From Melieria omissa (Eukaryota > Arthropoda > Insecta > Diptera > Ulidiidae): 64,000 bases of DNA. Of the stretch, positions 1 to 11,760 are shown piece after piece; positions within the stretch are counted from its first letter, which is position 1, and every line of letters starts with the position of its first letter. Where the stretch lies: the NCBI GenBank assembly GCA_963971225.1, contig OZ020267.1:4340001-4404000 (forward strand), given 5' to 3'. The notes beneath the pieces are model-generated. The model was not told the origin of the DNA and did not search any database. It saw nothing but the letters and a program-made list of their open reading frames with translations. The translations under genes and the position numbers were made by a program.

Positions 1-3000
1 CTCTATGCGCGTTGAATGACTCAATTATAATTGGCAACTATTCCATACCAATCAGTAAATTATCTCACCTTAAAATCCACGCAAGGGTCAAGTGCTACGA
101 AATAGCAACTACGAAAGTTTTTGCAGCAAATGGCCGCACTTCCGCTTCCCCACCATTGAACGTCGCCATGCACCATGCACGTTCGCAGCACAAGTTCGCA
201 ACGGCGGTTTGTGTGCAAAACACTCATAAAACTCATAATAAACAATCAATATTTCGATCCGATTCGTTTACACCCATTTTGCACGTCTGCGGCGCGTTCG
301 CTGTGCACGCGGCCCTCTTTGCCATTTTTACAAGTGGCCATGTTGCCATTGTTGTTGTTGTTATTGCTGTATTGTGGTTGATGTGGTGTTGAAAGCGCTG
401 AAGCGCACACTTGCAGCCGGTAACAAGTAAGTAGGACGAACTGGCTAATTAACAGGCAACGGGCAGCAAGGAGCAAAGGCAAAAGGCCACAATTGTTGCG
501 CGCCGATTGTTTGCAACTGTGGCCGCACTTAACCCTTCGGTGCATATACCATACCTGCCTTGGTTTGACGCGCGTGTGATGAACCTTTGGCAGGCCACAG
601 TACTGGCTTCGTTTGAGTTGAATTCGTCAAAGAAAAATGTAAGAAACGAATGCAACAACTATGAGGAGGGAAACGCCATAAATGCAGGAAGGAAGGAAAA
701 ACATTCCGAGGTGCTGTAATTGTGTATTCGAATGAGTGCAACAAAACGCCCACAAGCCGCATGCAAGTCGAGGCTTGGCGTCGATTGTTTGATGGATTGC
801 TGTGTGTTTGTATGGATGGACTGAATGGATAGACGCCTTGATGGATGGTCGAAGGGTTTTTGCGCTGCCTGAGTAGGGAAATTGTTGAACAGTGAATGAA
901 TGTGGGAATGGACTAATAATGACTTTATTTGCTGCCCTTCAGTCGAGACAGTTGGACGTAGCAGCTGAAGAAGTAATAAGTTTGCTGTGCAAAATTTAAT
1001 GTGCGTTAAAGTTCAATTCAATGGCTTTAAGTTTTTGTTTATATTTAATCATACTTAAAGCTGGCCAAGAGTCAATCAATTGGTTGTCAATCGACAATCA
1101 AATTGATTAAAATTTTAAACACTTTTCATCATTTACACAAAATACCTGCAATGCCTGTCAATACTTAATTTCGCCTCCAATCAAAAACCAACCCATTTTG
1201 ATGCTTAGAAAATGCTTTCAATTGGCAATTAGGCGCCAGTTAGGGCTTTCACCCGCGCCCTTCTCTCTCTCCCATCAATAATTTGCATGCGCTTCACTAT
1301 CAACGCTAATGGAAATGGAAATTGAAATCGTAAATGCCAACGTTCAATTACACTGCGACGCACTGGCGCGCGTCAATTTCGCGCAATTCGCAGTTGAAAT
1401 ACAAATTTGAGTGGAGCTTTGTTGACTGAAATTTTAAGCATGAGCCATTACCCTCTTCACCCGCCTAATTCAGCGCCTAATGCCAAATACGGCCACTTCT
1501 TGAGCAGCCACGTCTGAGACTGCTGAGACGCGTCAAGCGAAGTGAAACGTAACCAAATCAATTTATTTGTCGTAAAAATAAAATTAATTTTATGATAACT
1601 CGGTGAGTGTCGGTGTCTGCGGCGAATTTTTACGATCTGACACTCATAAAAGCAGCCGAACCAGTGTCAACGTTTAACATTTTTGTTGACAGTAGCAACA
1701 ATCCAAACACTGAATGTCAACAAACAATGCGTTTTATATTCTAAACAGGGGAGCAGCGTAAAGAATGCGGCTGCTGCCAGGCTGCCAGTAGTGGCAGTTT
1801 AAGACTTTTATAGCCTTTTTACGACTTGACGCCACTTGAGGCGATTCAACAAGTGTTCACAGACAGACGAATAGGAGAAGGTAGGCAGAAAAGTGGTTAG
1901 AGAAGCAGTCAACAAATGAAATTGTGGTACAAATCAGGAGAGAAACATTTAGTTGCTTAGAATTTACTGTTTTGCCGGTCTATCTTTAGTTTCATTCTAC
2001 CAATTCGGCAAAATATCCAATTGGATTTGACCACATTTGTCACCGCCAAAGTGTTTAAGGACACTTCGAACACTGAGATGTAAAAAAAATCCTCTCAAAC
2101 CCAAAGCATCCCTTCAACGTTCATCCAACATGGCAACCACTCAATAATGAGATCCTCTCCCTGTGAGTGCAACTGTGAGACACTCTGCCAACAACTTCAG
2201 CGGCCCATTTAGCTACACACAGATTTTACGACATTTTTACGATCCGCAGCGACGCATCTATAAAATACAATCCGTGCCGTGACGTATTCCATGATAACTT
2301 CTTTTTGTGCCATCGCTGCTGAGCTGCCGCCGCCACGCTCATTGGTGGTCTTCTATCAATTGTTGTTGCTGTTGTTATTATTATTTTTACGAGGTGTTAC
2401 TGCCACTACTAAACGGCGATATGAGTGCCGTCACCGTCACTGTTGATGAGAGTGATGCTGCTGTTGTTGTTGTTGTTGCGGCGGTTGATGTGGTTGTTGA
2501 CGTTGATGGTTGGTTGATGTTTATTTTGTTGTTTTTATATGTATGTTGTCTGGGCCGCTCGCTGTTCGCACTTTGTGGATATGCAATAAAATTCTAGTCA
2601 AGTGATTTTTGACTGCACTTTTGCGCCATTTCTCCCTTCCGTTGCGACACCAACAGCGGCACCGATACTACCGGCTTGTAGCTTGTGTTGGTTTTATGGC
2701 ATTTTAACGATTTGTTTTGACTGTATATGGGTTTTCTACTTTTTATATGCGGCATTTATGTCTCTTTTTACGACTTCATTTAAATGTCGTATGTATGTTT
2801 ATTATGTTTATTTGCTTGTCAGTGCAGTAAATCATAATTTTCAAATGGCGACTAATTCGAGTCTAAGTAGTCGTAATGGCGTTAAAGATTTTGGCATTAA
2901 AAGTCTGGAGTGAAGGCTGCGGTGCTTTGAAATTGAAGGCGTTTTGATAGGCGCAAAGCGAATTTTGTGATGGTGTCAATGAAGATATCAAGGAAATGAG

Positions 3001-3345
3001 GATGAAGTTGACAATGAACATTTACCAGTTATTGCAAAAAAACATTGTCAGCGATGAGGGAAGTGAAGTGAAGTGATCGAAAAGAGTAGTTTTACTTGTA
3101 ATTTGTGTTATGGCCTGAGCAAAGATTTCTTTGGGAAGTCCAGTCATTTACTTCTTCATCTACTGTATTGGTAGCAGTTGTTGCCTGCTTTAATATAGAT
3201 GGCCGATTCAACTCTTTCCTTTCGCTATACTGTAAAAAATCAAATATCAAAGTTTTTTCCAAAGAAGTTCCAGAACTTTGAAATAGAATAAAATTTAGAT
3301 GTATGAATCCACAGACTGAGATCCAAAACATTAATGTTTTCCATA
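1..3345. other. Non-coding stretch with a TTTACGA motif cluster
   Basis: No frame here resembles a known protein; those present are short and cross (TTG)n or (TGC)n runs. The right half holds eight TTTACGA/TCGTAAA motifs (1328, 1570, 1629, 1818, 2225, 2236, 2386, 2767). A 35-nt imperfect palindrome lies at 1074-1108. A pyrimidine run with CTCTCTCTC is at about 1261-1272. This could be intronic or intergenic regulatory DNA, which is inference; no exon is visible. Confidence 0.5.
1074..1108. repeat. Imperfect palindrome with TGATTGAT-like halves
   Basis: The left arm AATCAATTGGTTGTC pairs with the right arm GACAATCAAATTGATT around a short spacer, with one unpaired base. The halves contain ATCAAT/ATTGAT words of the kind bound by PBC-class homeodomain proteins such as Exd. 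That link is general knowledge of the motif and not evidence of function here. Confidence 0.5.
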
Positions 3346-4030
3346 CCTGACATATTTTGGTCTTTAAATTTCAAAAAGAAAAAAAAGAAATTAAGGATAG
3401 GAGACAATTTTCTTCTTTCATTTGATACTCATGTCTTCATCATTGCACAACCGCAAATATTAAAAAAATATTTGAAATGTGTATATCCTTAAAATTTTAA
3501 AGTCCCTTAAGAAGGTTTTTGGGTCAGAAAATGAAAAACTGACTATGCCAGGATACTATAAATTACCTCTAGTTTCACGTCTATATCAACATTTGGATGT
3601 TTCTCGGCAAAAAAAAATATTGTTTCGCAAGGCGTAATAAATGTAAAGTTGGTGTTTTTATCATAACATTTTTCTCTCAATTCTATTGAAAATAATCTTC
3701 ATCTTAGATTTTAAAAGCAGAGGAGATAATTTATTTTATCTATAAAAAAAAACATTCGAATATGTATGATTTTTTAAATTGGTCGAAATTTCACTTTTTT
3801 ACAACTTTAACCATCAGTAACTTCCCTAAATCTCATCTGATTTGGACAAACTGTGCATCACTGTATTAAGACATTATCTTCTGACCGACGGACACTTTGC
3901 ATTAGTCGGATGATTCATTTACGAGATATATGCTCATCAGTTTCGTGTTCAGCGACCGAAAGTTAGTCTAGAAAAAACACTTTTATTTTTAGGTGCATTT
4001 TTCGTGTCGAGTAGTGTAATCAATGGTCTT
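3346..4030. repeat. hAT-related repeat copy lacking both ends
   Basis: This stretch aligns by eye with the inside of the hAT-like element at 60695-61556 in the same orientation. Shared landmarks include the words ACCTGACATATTTTGGTC, GACTATGCCAGG, TTTCACGTCTATATCAACAT and GTGTCGAGTAGTGT. The terminal CAGTGGCGCAC repeats of the other copy are absent, so it is a truncated or eroded copy. Between about 3850 and 3940 the two copies diverge before rejoining at GTTTCGTGTTCAGCGACC. It has no coding capacity that I recognise. Confidence 0.75.
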
Positions 4031-5215
4031 TTTTATTATCTCTACAAAATGTATATAATAATATGATTTTAATTTAAGGTCTTAGAGCATATTTCAATAC
4101 ACAAGTTCCAAACGACAAAATGCAAACAATTTAGGTATACATTAAAAAAATTCCTTAGACACAAATCAAAGTACTCAGGTAGAAGTTCCTTCCCGCATTT
4201 TTACATTTCCTTATTTCAATACTATCGAGTTTTGCCTCTTTTCCGCGTATTTATCTGACGCTCACTTTCCATTCAATCCTTGCTCTGTTGACTCGATTGT
4301 ATTTAAAATCTTTCAGAATTACAGAATTTAAAATATTCATTACATGCATGTAAGTTCTACCCTCGAAATATTCAAAAATTCCACATAATCTCTGCAGTAT
4401 TTCAATTCTTTCTAATGTCTAAAAGTATTTTATTTATAAGACACACTCAAACCTGCACTCTGACGCGCCTTTCAAGTATATTCACATTCAAAATGGATTC
4501 CAGCATGTCGGAATTTACATTTGAGGCGGGAATTAGGGATACATTTGGCATTGCGACAGTTGCGGTTTACAAGAAAAATGTCTCCAACTTGAAACATGTG
4601 CAACACATGCGTGACACCGAACACTCGACAACACCATGGAATCGAGCGGATAGCATTGCAGCAGCGACTAAGCGTGCGCAGCCGCATATTGAATTACATT
4701 AAATTGGATGGAAATGTGTGTGTGTGTGGTTGTTGTAAATCATGACGGGGGTTATTGCTAAATATGGAAAAGTGTTGCTGGATTATGTTGTTAATAAGGA
4801 TTGCTAAATGTATGTAAAAGTTGCCTAATGAGAAACAACTGAAGTTCAATGGTGTAACATGCTTCACGAAGCGTGAGTATTCTTCGGTGAGAAAAATATT
4901 ATTAAATTATGTTTGTGTAGGATAACCTACACGAAAATGTTATAAATTTTACCAATGAAATTTGACAAGTAGGTTAAATTTTAAAGAAACTTTTTAATAT
5001 AATGAATGAAAAAAATTATGTTATTTAGTCCTTTTGTGGTTTTCAAGATCAACTCAATGCTATTTGAGTCAGTGTGAGTCGAAAATAAGTCTAGTAGGCC
5101 ATGAGACTACTATCCTTAAAAAACTACGTTGATTAGTCGGCACAGTCGCTTCTTAGATAATGTCAAAAGGAGTAGAGGTCGATACACTCTTTTTGGATAG
5201 TCTTAGTTTAATATT
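4031..5215. other. Non-coding AT-rich stretch
   Basis: I see no gene. The open frame at 4415-4702 (95 codons) matches no family I know and has no supporting context. A short TG run lies near 4717-4730. Confidence 0.45.
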
Positions 5216-5465
5216 TCTGTGGTTAAAAGCGATAACCGCCTGAGTCGAAAATTTGCTGTTTCGAGCAATCTCGTTTTAAAGTTTCAGCGCGCAGTGTGTT
5301 CATTATGGGAATGCGAATAGGTTTTTACTAATAACTTTTTTTATTTCAAAGTTACAAACTCCCCGACTTTTCACAAACGTAGCGCACAGTCAAGGGAACG
5401 TGGTGGCATCTATAACTCAATTTCTTCTAAAGTCGACTTGAGCGGTTATTGCTTTTGACCACAGA
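5216..5465. mobile_element. MITE with about 30-bp terminal inverted repeats
   Basis: The left end TCTGTGGTTAAAAGCGATAA matches the reverse complement of the right end, TCTGTGGTCAAAAGCAATAA, and the match continues through ACCGC and AGTCGA. The element is about 250 bp and has no coding capacity. The outer boundary is uncertain: similar AATAT words lie just outside each end, so the repeats may extend a little further. I cannot fix a target duplication, so the superfamily is left open. Confidence 0.75.
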
Positions 5466-7400
5466 TTTGACATATTTGCAGAATAGAATAGGTTGAACTG
5501 CCCTAAAGGAGCTCACTTAAGAAAATCATAGCTTACTCATTGTAATGATTACAAACGTGATTAAAAAATTTGCTATCTTACAGCTCTCGTTGTCTTCTAG
5601 TGAACTTAAAGTCACACATGCTAAGCGATCACTTCTTGCATGTTCCTTTGTAGTCTGTCTAATAGTTGGGTCTATTGATTGTCTGGATGTTTTAGCAAAA
5701 ATAGCTTTGAATGTCCCTAAACGGAGACTTCGGAGGGTGAATAACTTTTATTTAGATGTTGTTTGTTTTTATTAATATTTCCTATAGTCAGTAAGGACAT
5801 TTGTTCATTGGCTAAATAATAAATAAATGAAACAAAATAAATAAAAGAAATAAAATAAAATAAAAAAATTAAATAAAATAAAATTAAATGAAATACAAAT
5901 AAAATATACTGGCCCAATAGTCCTCCTTCACATCCAGGCAGACGTAAAATTCTCGGTTTTCAATCCCTCAGTGAGCGAAGAACTTTTGCATATATCTTGC
6001 GTGTTAAGATCAGGTGTCCTTAATTATTAAATTGTGTCAGTGCTTTAGAAATCAATCCGACTTTGTTGCAGCATATCGAACAAATTATTCATCAAATGAA
6101 CCGATAGCCAAATGTGCAATATGCACAGCCAACATCTAACTAAATTTCAGAGCAAACGAATATAGCTTTAACCTTATTTGGTATTTTTTAGTTAGTATTA
6201 GTCTGTAAGTAATTCAAGTGTAGAAAAAAAATTTAAAAAAATCCTAAAATCCTAAAAAAACTGTTTTACTATTAGAAGATTAGAGATAAGCCAGTTCGGC
6301 TTCCAAATGATGTGCACCAAGTGACCAAGTGTAGACTTTGGGCAGCTAAGTACGATCAAGGCAAAGGCAAAGGGCAAAGCAGGAAGATATAAAGTGTAGT
6401 ACAGTCTCCTCCTCAAAAATAGATTCGCAACTACAACAGTAGTCATTAAAGATGAAACCGTGTCTCTGAGTAGACCCTCCAGAATTCCAAGGCTATGGAA
6501 AAAATCTGTGGTCGAACGCACTTTAGAATCCTTCAGAAAAATCTAGAAAAAAAAGACAAAACGCGAAACAAGCTAAGAAGAATAAGAAGAAGCTACAAGT
6601 TAGGAAGACTTTTACTAACTGATTGTGGCTAACTGTTCAGTGCTGTTCTCGGGCTCACTCACATTCGACATACAATTTTGTCTCCTAAGTATTTAGAAGA
6701 TTAGAACCGATTTTCTACATGAAACGTTCTCATAAATCTTATGAAATCAAAGTAATTGCTTTTCCAATATATTCTAAAAATATAATAATTCCACTTTCTC
6801 CAACTGCGCTGTTCAGTCAGCTTGTAATTAGAAATAATCTGCCAAAACACAGTCAAAGCAAATCGCCCAGTTGCCCTCAATTCCCATACAAACAATATAT
6901 AACAGGAATTTTTTACATAAGTTTTTAGGTTAAACGATCAGTTACAAAGTCGTTACGGTAAATTTGTCGAAGGCCACACAAAACCGATTTAGTATTTAAC
7001 ACGAATGGCTTTTGTTTTGCTCCAAGTGTGAGAGGTAAGTAGCAAAAAACCTAAATAATTCATAAATCATAAAAATATGTCATAAAAAATAATGTGTGTC
7101 GTCTTGCTGAAAGCAAAAAATAAAAAAACAGAAAACATATTTCAACATATCCTTGAAGGAAAATTGGGCTCAAGCAAATTACAAATCTTCTGTGTGTTGT
7201 TGTTATTGTTGCCTTTGTTGGTTGTGAGGCTTGTTATCTCGGCATTATCTTCAAATATCAGAACAATTCCAACAACAGCAGACAAATTTAAAATGCATAA
7301 AGACGACTGCAACACAGCCGAACGCATCCAACAACAAAAATTATTTCACAGTTGTCTGCGCAGGCGCATTGTCCGCGCCAGCCGTGTCGATTATTGCGTG
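5466..7400. other. Non-coding AT-rich stretch with AAATA simple sequence
   Basis: No gene is visible. 5815-5900 is a degenerate run of AAATA/AAATAA units that produces a spurious minus-strand frame rich in F, I and Y. 6290-6540 has somewhat more balanced composition, but none of its frames matches a family I recognise. Confidence 0.45.
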
Positions 7401-9800
7401 CGCTAATAAATCATAAATATTGTAACGCATGTCCTGTCATAGTCCTTAGCAGAGCAAGCGAGAGAGAAAGAGAGAATGAAATGTTAAATTGTTTGGGCGC
7501 CCAACTCAAACGCTGCTAATCTGTCGCCTGGTTGCGCAGCACATAACTTCTGGTTTTGAGTTTTGCTGGGCCAACACCATTGTGGCAGTTGCATCGCGCC
7601 CTCATTCCGTCGGGCTGCATAAACCGATAACAAGACCGACCACCGTCGCCGCCAACGGTTTCGTTTCGGCTTTGAGCTCACCTTGTTGCAGGCCGCAAAA
7701 CTTTCTCTTTTTTTCTGTGCAATTCTTTTCAGTTTTCATGCCAATGTGCACATGATTTATGGCCAATATTCTAAATGCACATGAACGGCGCTTCAAAACC
7801 ATAGTTTCCAGCCGTTCGAAAGGATCGAAATTTTTGTTTACCTACAACTTGTTTCTGGCATCACACACAAATTTTGTTGGATTGTCTTCGGAGTTTCGAA
7901 GATTTTTGTTTTTTTTTTACTAGTTGGTTGAAACTGTGCAACAAAACGTTTCAGGTGAGTATTTTTGTATCTCAGCCTTATAGAGTTTAAAAAGTCTATA
8001 TCAGCTATTAATCAAGCGACTATTAAATATCTGTGGATAATGAGTTAGTTTAGTTTAAAATTATTTGAAAACATTGGCTCTCATAACAATTGACGTTAAT
8101 AGCCAACACTCTTGTCGATTCCATCAAACAACAAAAGCTGCCAACTGCCAACAAAATGAACGAACTCAAACAAACACGCTGCCAATGCAATAAAAATCAC
8201 GACTAATAAAAGCGCAACACACGCCACGGCAGCAATCAGCTTAGTGGCAACCAGTTGCATTCGATTGCAATAAAAACAACAACAACAAAAATGAACAACT
8301 CGATTGCAGACAGCAGCAGACAAACAAAGACGAAATTGCTGCAAGCCACGACGCCAAACAGTATCAACAACAACAACACCAACAACCTGAAGAACTTCTG
8401 GTAATAAGAACATTTACGAAAATCACCAAAAAGTCAATTCAACTCTCAATTGGCAAAGTGGTGAAGTTCATTGGTGTGGCAGACGGACGAACGGTTCAGT
8501 ATGGCAACAACAACAATAGCAACATTGCCATCAGCGTCACCATCAACATCGGCATAACAACGAAAGCGAGCAATGAGGGAAGAAATAATAACAACCAATG
8601 TAACAACAACAACAAAAACAAAAACTTAATGAAGCCAAAAATCTAAAATATCAGCAAAAAAAGAAAAAAGTTAGTGGAAGAGAATGAAAACATGCAGCAA
8701 CGGCAGTGAAGGCAATTGCCACATCAAAAGGAGCAACGCCACAGCGGCGAACAACTGTGAAGCGCCAAGAAACTTATTAACTAACAAGTGCAGTGCAAGC
8801 TCTCCCTTTCACCCCCTCCCATGTAGCACTTCACGCCCCAATTCAATGGCGATGCAAGGAGCAAAGCCGAAACATCAACTGCGACTCTGACAGTGCACTG
8901 AGCGAAACGGTGCTGCCACCAGGACGCAAAAGTAAATGAAATGACCACTTGCGGTCGCAATAACTGCGACATTTACGATTATTTTACGGGGCAGTAAAAA
9001 TCAAAAGTGTAATTTACGGAATTGTCGGGTGTGGAATCGAGCGACTGTGGCGGAGTGACGGCCGCGACATGCCACGCCAGGCCAATATGACAACAACACG
9101 CTCGCTGCAAAGCAACCAAAACAGAAAAAACATGCTTCCACAAAAATCACAACAACCAGTCAGCTTAGTAACAACAACAACATTAACAATGCACCAGAAA
9201 ACCAGTTGCGCAGCGCTGTGTGTACTGGGTTTGGCTCGTTTGGCCTTTGGTTGCAAGCAGTCGGAGAAGACGTCAGTCTGGCGAGCGGTTGGACCATTGG
9301 CGCAGTGTGTGCGCCATATTGCAGCCCAAGTTCCCCCCCCCCGTCAACCGCACAGCAAACACCTTTACGAAAGATGCAATTTCGACCAGCCCGAAGCAGC
9401 GCCGTGCAAACCGCAACACGGACAACACCAACCAGCAACACCTAAGTAGCAATAACAACAACAACAAAAACATCAGTACCAGCAGCATCAGTTCAACAAT
9501 ACGCCTGAAGCGACCCGCAGTCCCAGCTCGACACTTGTTTTCTTCGCATTTCGCTGCGTGTTTGTTTTCGCCTCGACGAATGCACCGAAACGATTTTCAT
9601 GCTTCGCTCCGCACATCGACGCCCGCATTTTCTTCTTCTTCTTGACCACAAGTCAAAATTGCAACAAGGATTGTTGGCTTCCTGACGTCGACTTCGATAG
9701 AGGTTTGACTGAAAATTAATTTTTGTTGGCGAATTTTCTTGATTGCTTGCCAAACAAATTGGCGCTCTTATAAGTTTTGTGAGGGAATTGCACTTCAACA
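7401..9800. other. GC-richer block rich in CAA/CAG runs, gene status unknown
   Basis: This block is less AT-rich than its surroundings and full of CAACAA, GCAGCAA and similar words, the style of long fly 5' leaders and developmental-gene introns. A strong donor-like site CAG|GTGAGTA is at about 7953. Several open frames overlap in 9069-9645, but they are low-complexity (N, S, T, Q), lie on both strands at once, and have no recognisable domain. A transcribed leader exon is possible but not shown. Confidence 0.3.
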
Positions 9801-10860
9801 ATCACTTTAAAGTGGGTTTGTTTGATTACAAATCGCATTGGGAATATCAAAATGAGGATATCAAATACAGAGCACTGATGAAAAAAGTTTATTCAAAGGT
9901 TCACAGAAAAAATTAAAAACAAAATTGCATAGATTTGCAATAAAATAAACAACAAATTGTCGCACCTCTTTTTGGTTTTTTTGTTTATGGGTGCACGTGA
10001 GTGTTTTTAAGATAAACTAAACGTAGAAGTGAATAAAAAAATCCCTAATAATATAATCCCAATCCCAACAATTCTGATATTTCAATTTAGAATATGAAAA
10101 TCAGACACATCAATATCGAATACAATTATTTAAATATTTTATATTTTCTTATGAAACATAAAGCATTGATTTTATGTGATTGGTGTCACTTTAAGATAAC
10201 AAAAACAAATTATTTAACTTTTTTTCCATGTCAGCTTAAAGGTTGGAATTTTTTAACTATTTGTCTTTTTTGCGCTGTTGTCATTTTCAAGATTTGGCTG
10301 CTCATTACTCATCGATTTTATTAGTGGCTGTCAGTCGTATTTTAAAATGGACTTTCAAAACATTATCCAACTAATTTAGTCAACAGGATTTCAGTTTTTT
10401 TTAATATACAACAAACAACAAATAAAGTGGTAAAAGGTATGCAAAACTCATTGATGCATAATTAACATAAACTATCAAATACATTTGAACTTCAAAGTGA
10501 AATCGGAAGGAGCCAGAAAAAACATGTGCATTGTTCTATAAAAAGTTCGTATTACAGAATAATGGAGGAGATCGTTATAAAGAAGTATGACTGTACCATA
10601 ACTAATGAACCAGTTGAGTGAACTTTAACCGGCGTCTTCCGATTGTATTTAGAAATTTTTTGCATTTGAAAATTTTGAATTATTTTGAAAACAACCCTTA
10701 GAGTCGAGCAACTTTGTAGGTAAAATAAATAAAAAAAATAAAATAAAATAAAATAAAATAAAATAAATAGAATTAATAAATTATTTAATTATGTAATTAA
10801 TGTTTTATATTTCATTGTAAAGGGAATTTCACAGGGTACAATATGACAACAAACTTATTG
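9801..10860. other. AT-rich stretch ending in an AAAAT microsatellite
   Basis: No gene is visible. A run of (AAAAT)n occupies about 10731-10768. The frames here are short and AT-driven. Confidence 0.45.
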
Positions 10861-11760
10861 TACTTTAGTAATGCATTTTTTCGAGAAAAAAATCCGTTAA
10901 AAAAAAAATTGTATAAAAAAATGTTTTTGTTTTCGCTTAAAACTTCTTTCTACCTAATCTTTCGTATCTAATGTCAAAAGAAAGGTATCAAAAGAAAGGT
11001 ATGAAAAAGACCTTTCGTTTGATACCCACATCGTGTAAATCAGTTGGAGATTAATTGATTTTTTTGATAAAAGCTTCAAACACCGAGCCACGCCTTTTAT
11101 GGGCGTTTCCCAGCCAAAATGTTTAGTTTGTTAGATGCAGGAGCTGACCCTCTATATAAAAGCATACTCATTTATTTTTTTCACGAGAGTTCGCTTTACT
11201 GCATTTATGTCTCGACGAAAAAGTGGGGTTTTGGGGACATTTTTGTCGAAAACACAGTTTGAATGTATTTTTTTTGGATTGGTGACTTAAGCAAATTTCT
11301 TGGTCGTTAACATATCCAAAAACTTCACGAAGACAGTAAAGCGATATTCGGAACGATTTAGGACCTATTTGCATTTAAACGTTCGAAGACTTAAGCGACG
11401 AACTCGCCTGAAGTGAGAAAACTTCAAAGTCGGATTTCTCATAAACTAGAGCCAATCCAGCCAAACGGCCGGTGGATCTCAACTCAGTATACCTATAGAA
11501 AAGTCGCTCAGTAGGTGCCCCGCTTGTTACAATTTTCGACTTGCACAGTGTAATTATTACAGCAACAACGACATGGTTGCTGTCATATGACAACACTCTA
11601 AAAAACAGGGTTCGGTAGAAAAATTCAAAAAAAATAGTATTGGATGTGCATGATTCAACCACACAAAAGATTGAATCGATAAATTGAAAATTTGAATTTT
11701 TTCCAATAAAAACCTGTAACGAAAGGATTAACTAGCCATAACCAACCGAACATGCAATGA
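10861..11760. repeat. Unclassified dispersed-repeat fragments
   Basis: At 11013-11031 the word TTTCGTTTGATACCCACAT matches a word also found at 3412-3434, 24871-24890 and 60827-60850, two of which lie inside hAT-related repeats, so this piece may belong to the same family. The adjoining 11170-11660 has two back-to-back minus-strand frames (11168-11374 and 11375-11662) that I cannot assign to any transposase. I see no terminal repeats bounding the segment. Confidence 0.35.

Noticed and set aside
9220..9645. 141-codon frame rich in N, S and R
   Set aside because: Explained by CAA/AGC repeats; several other frames on both strands are open over the same bases.
11168..11662. Two consecutive minus-strand frames as a mariner or other transposase
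   Set aside because: No HTH, DDE/D or other motif could be found; left as an unclassified repeat.
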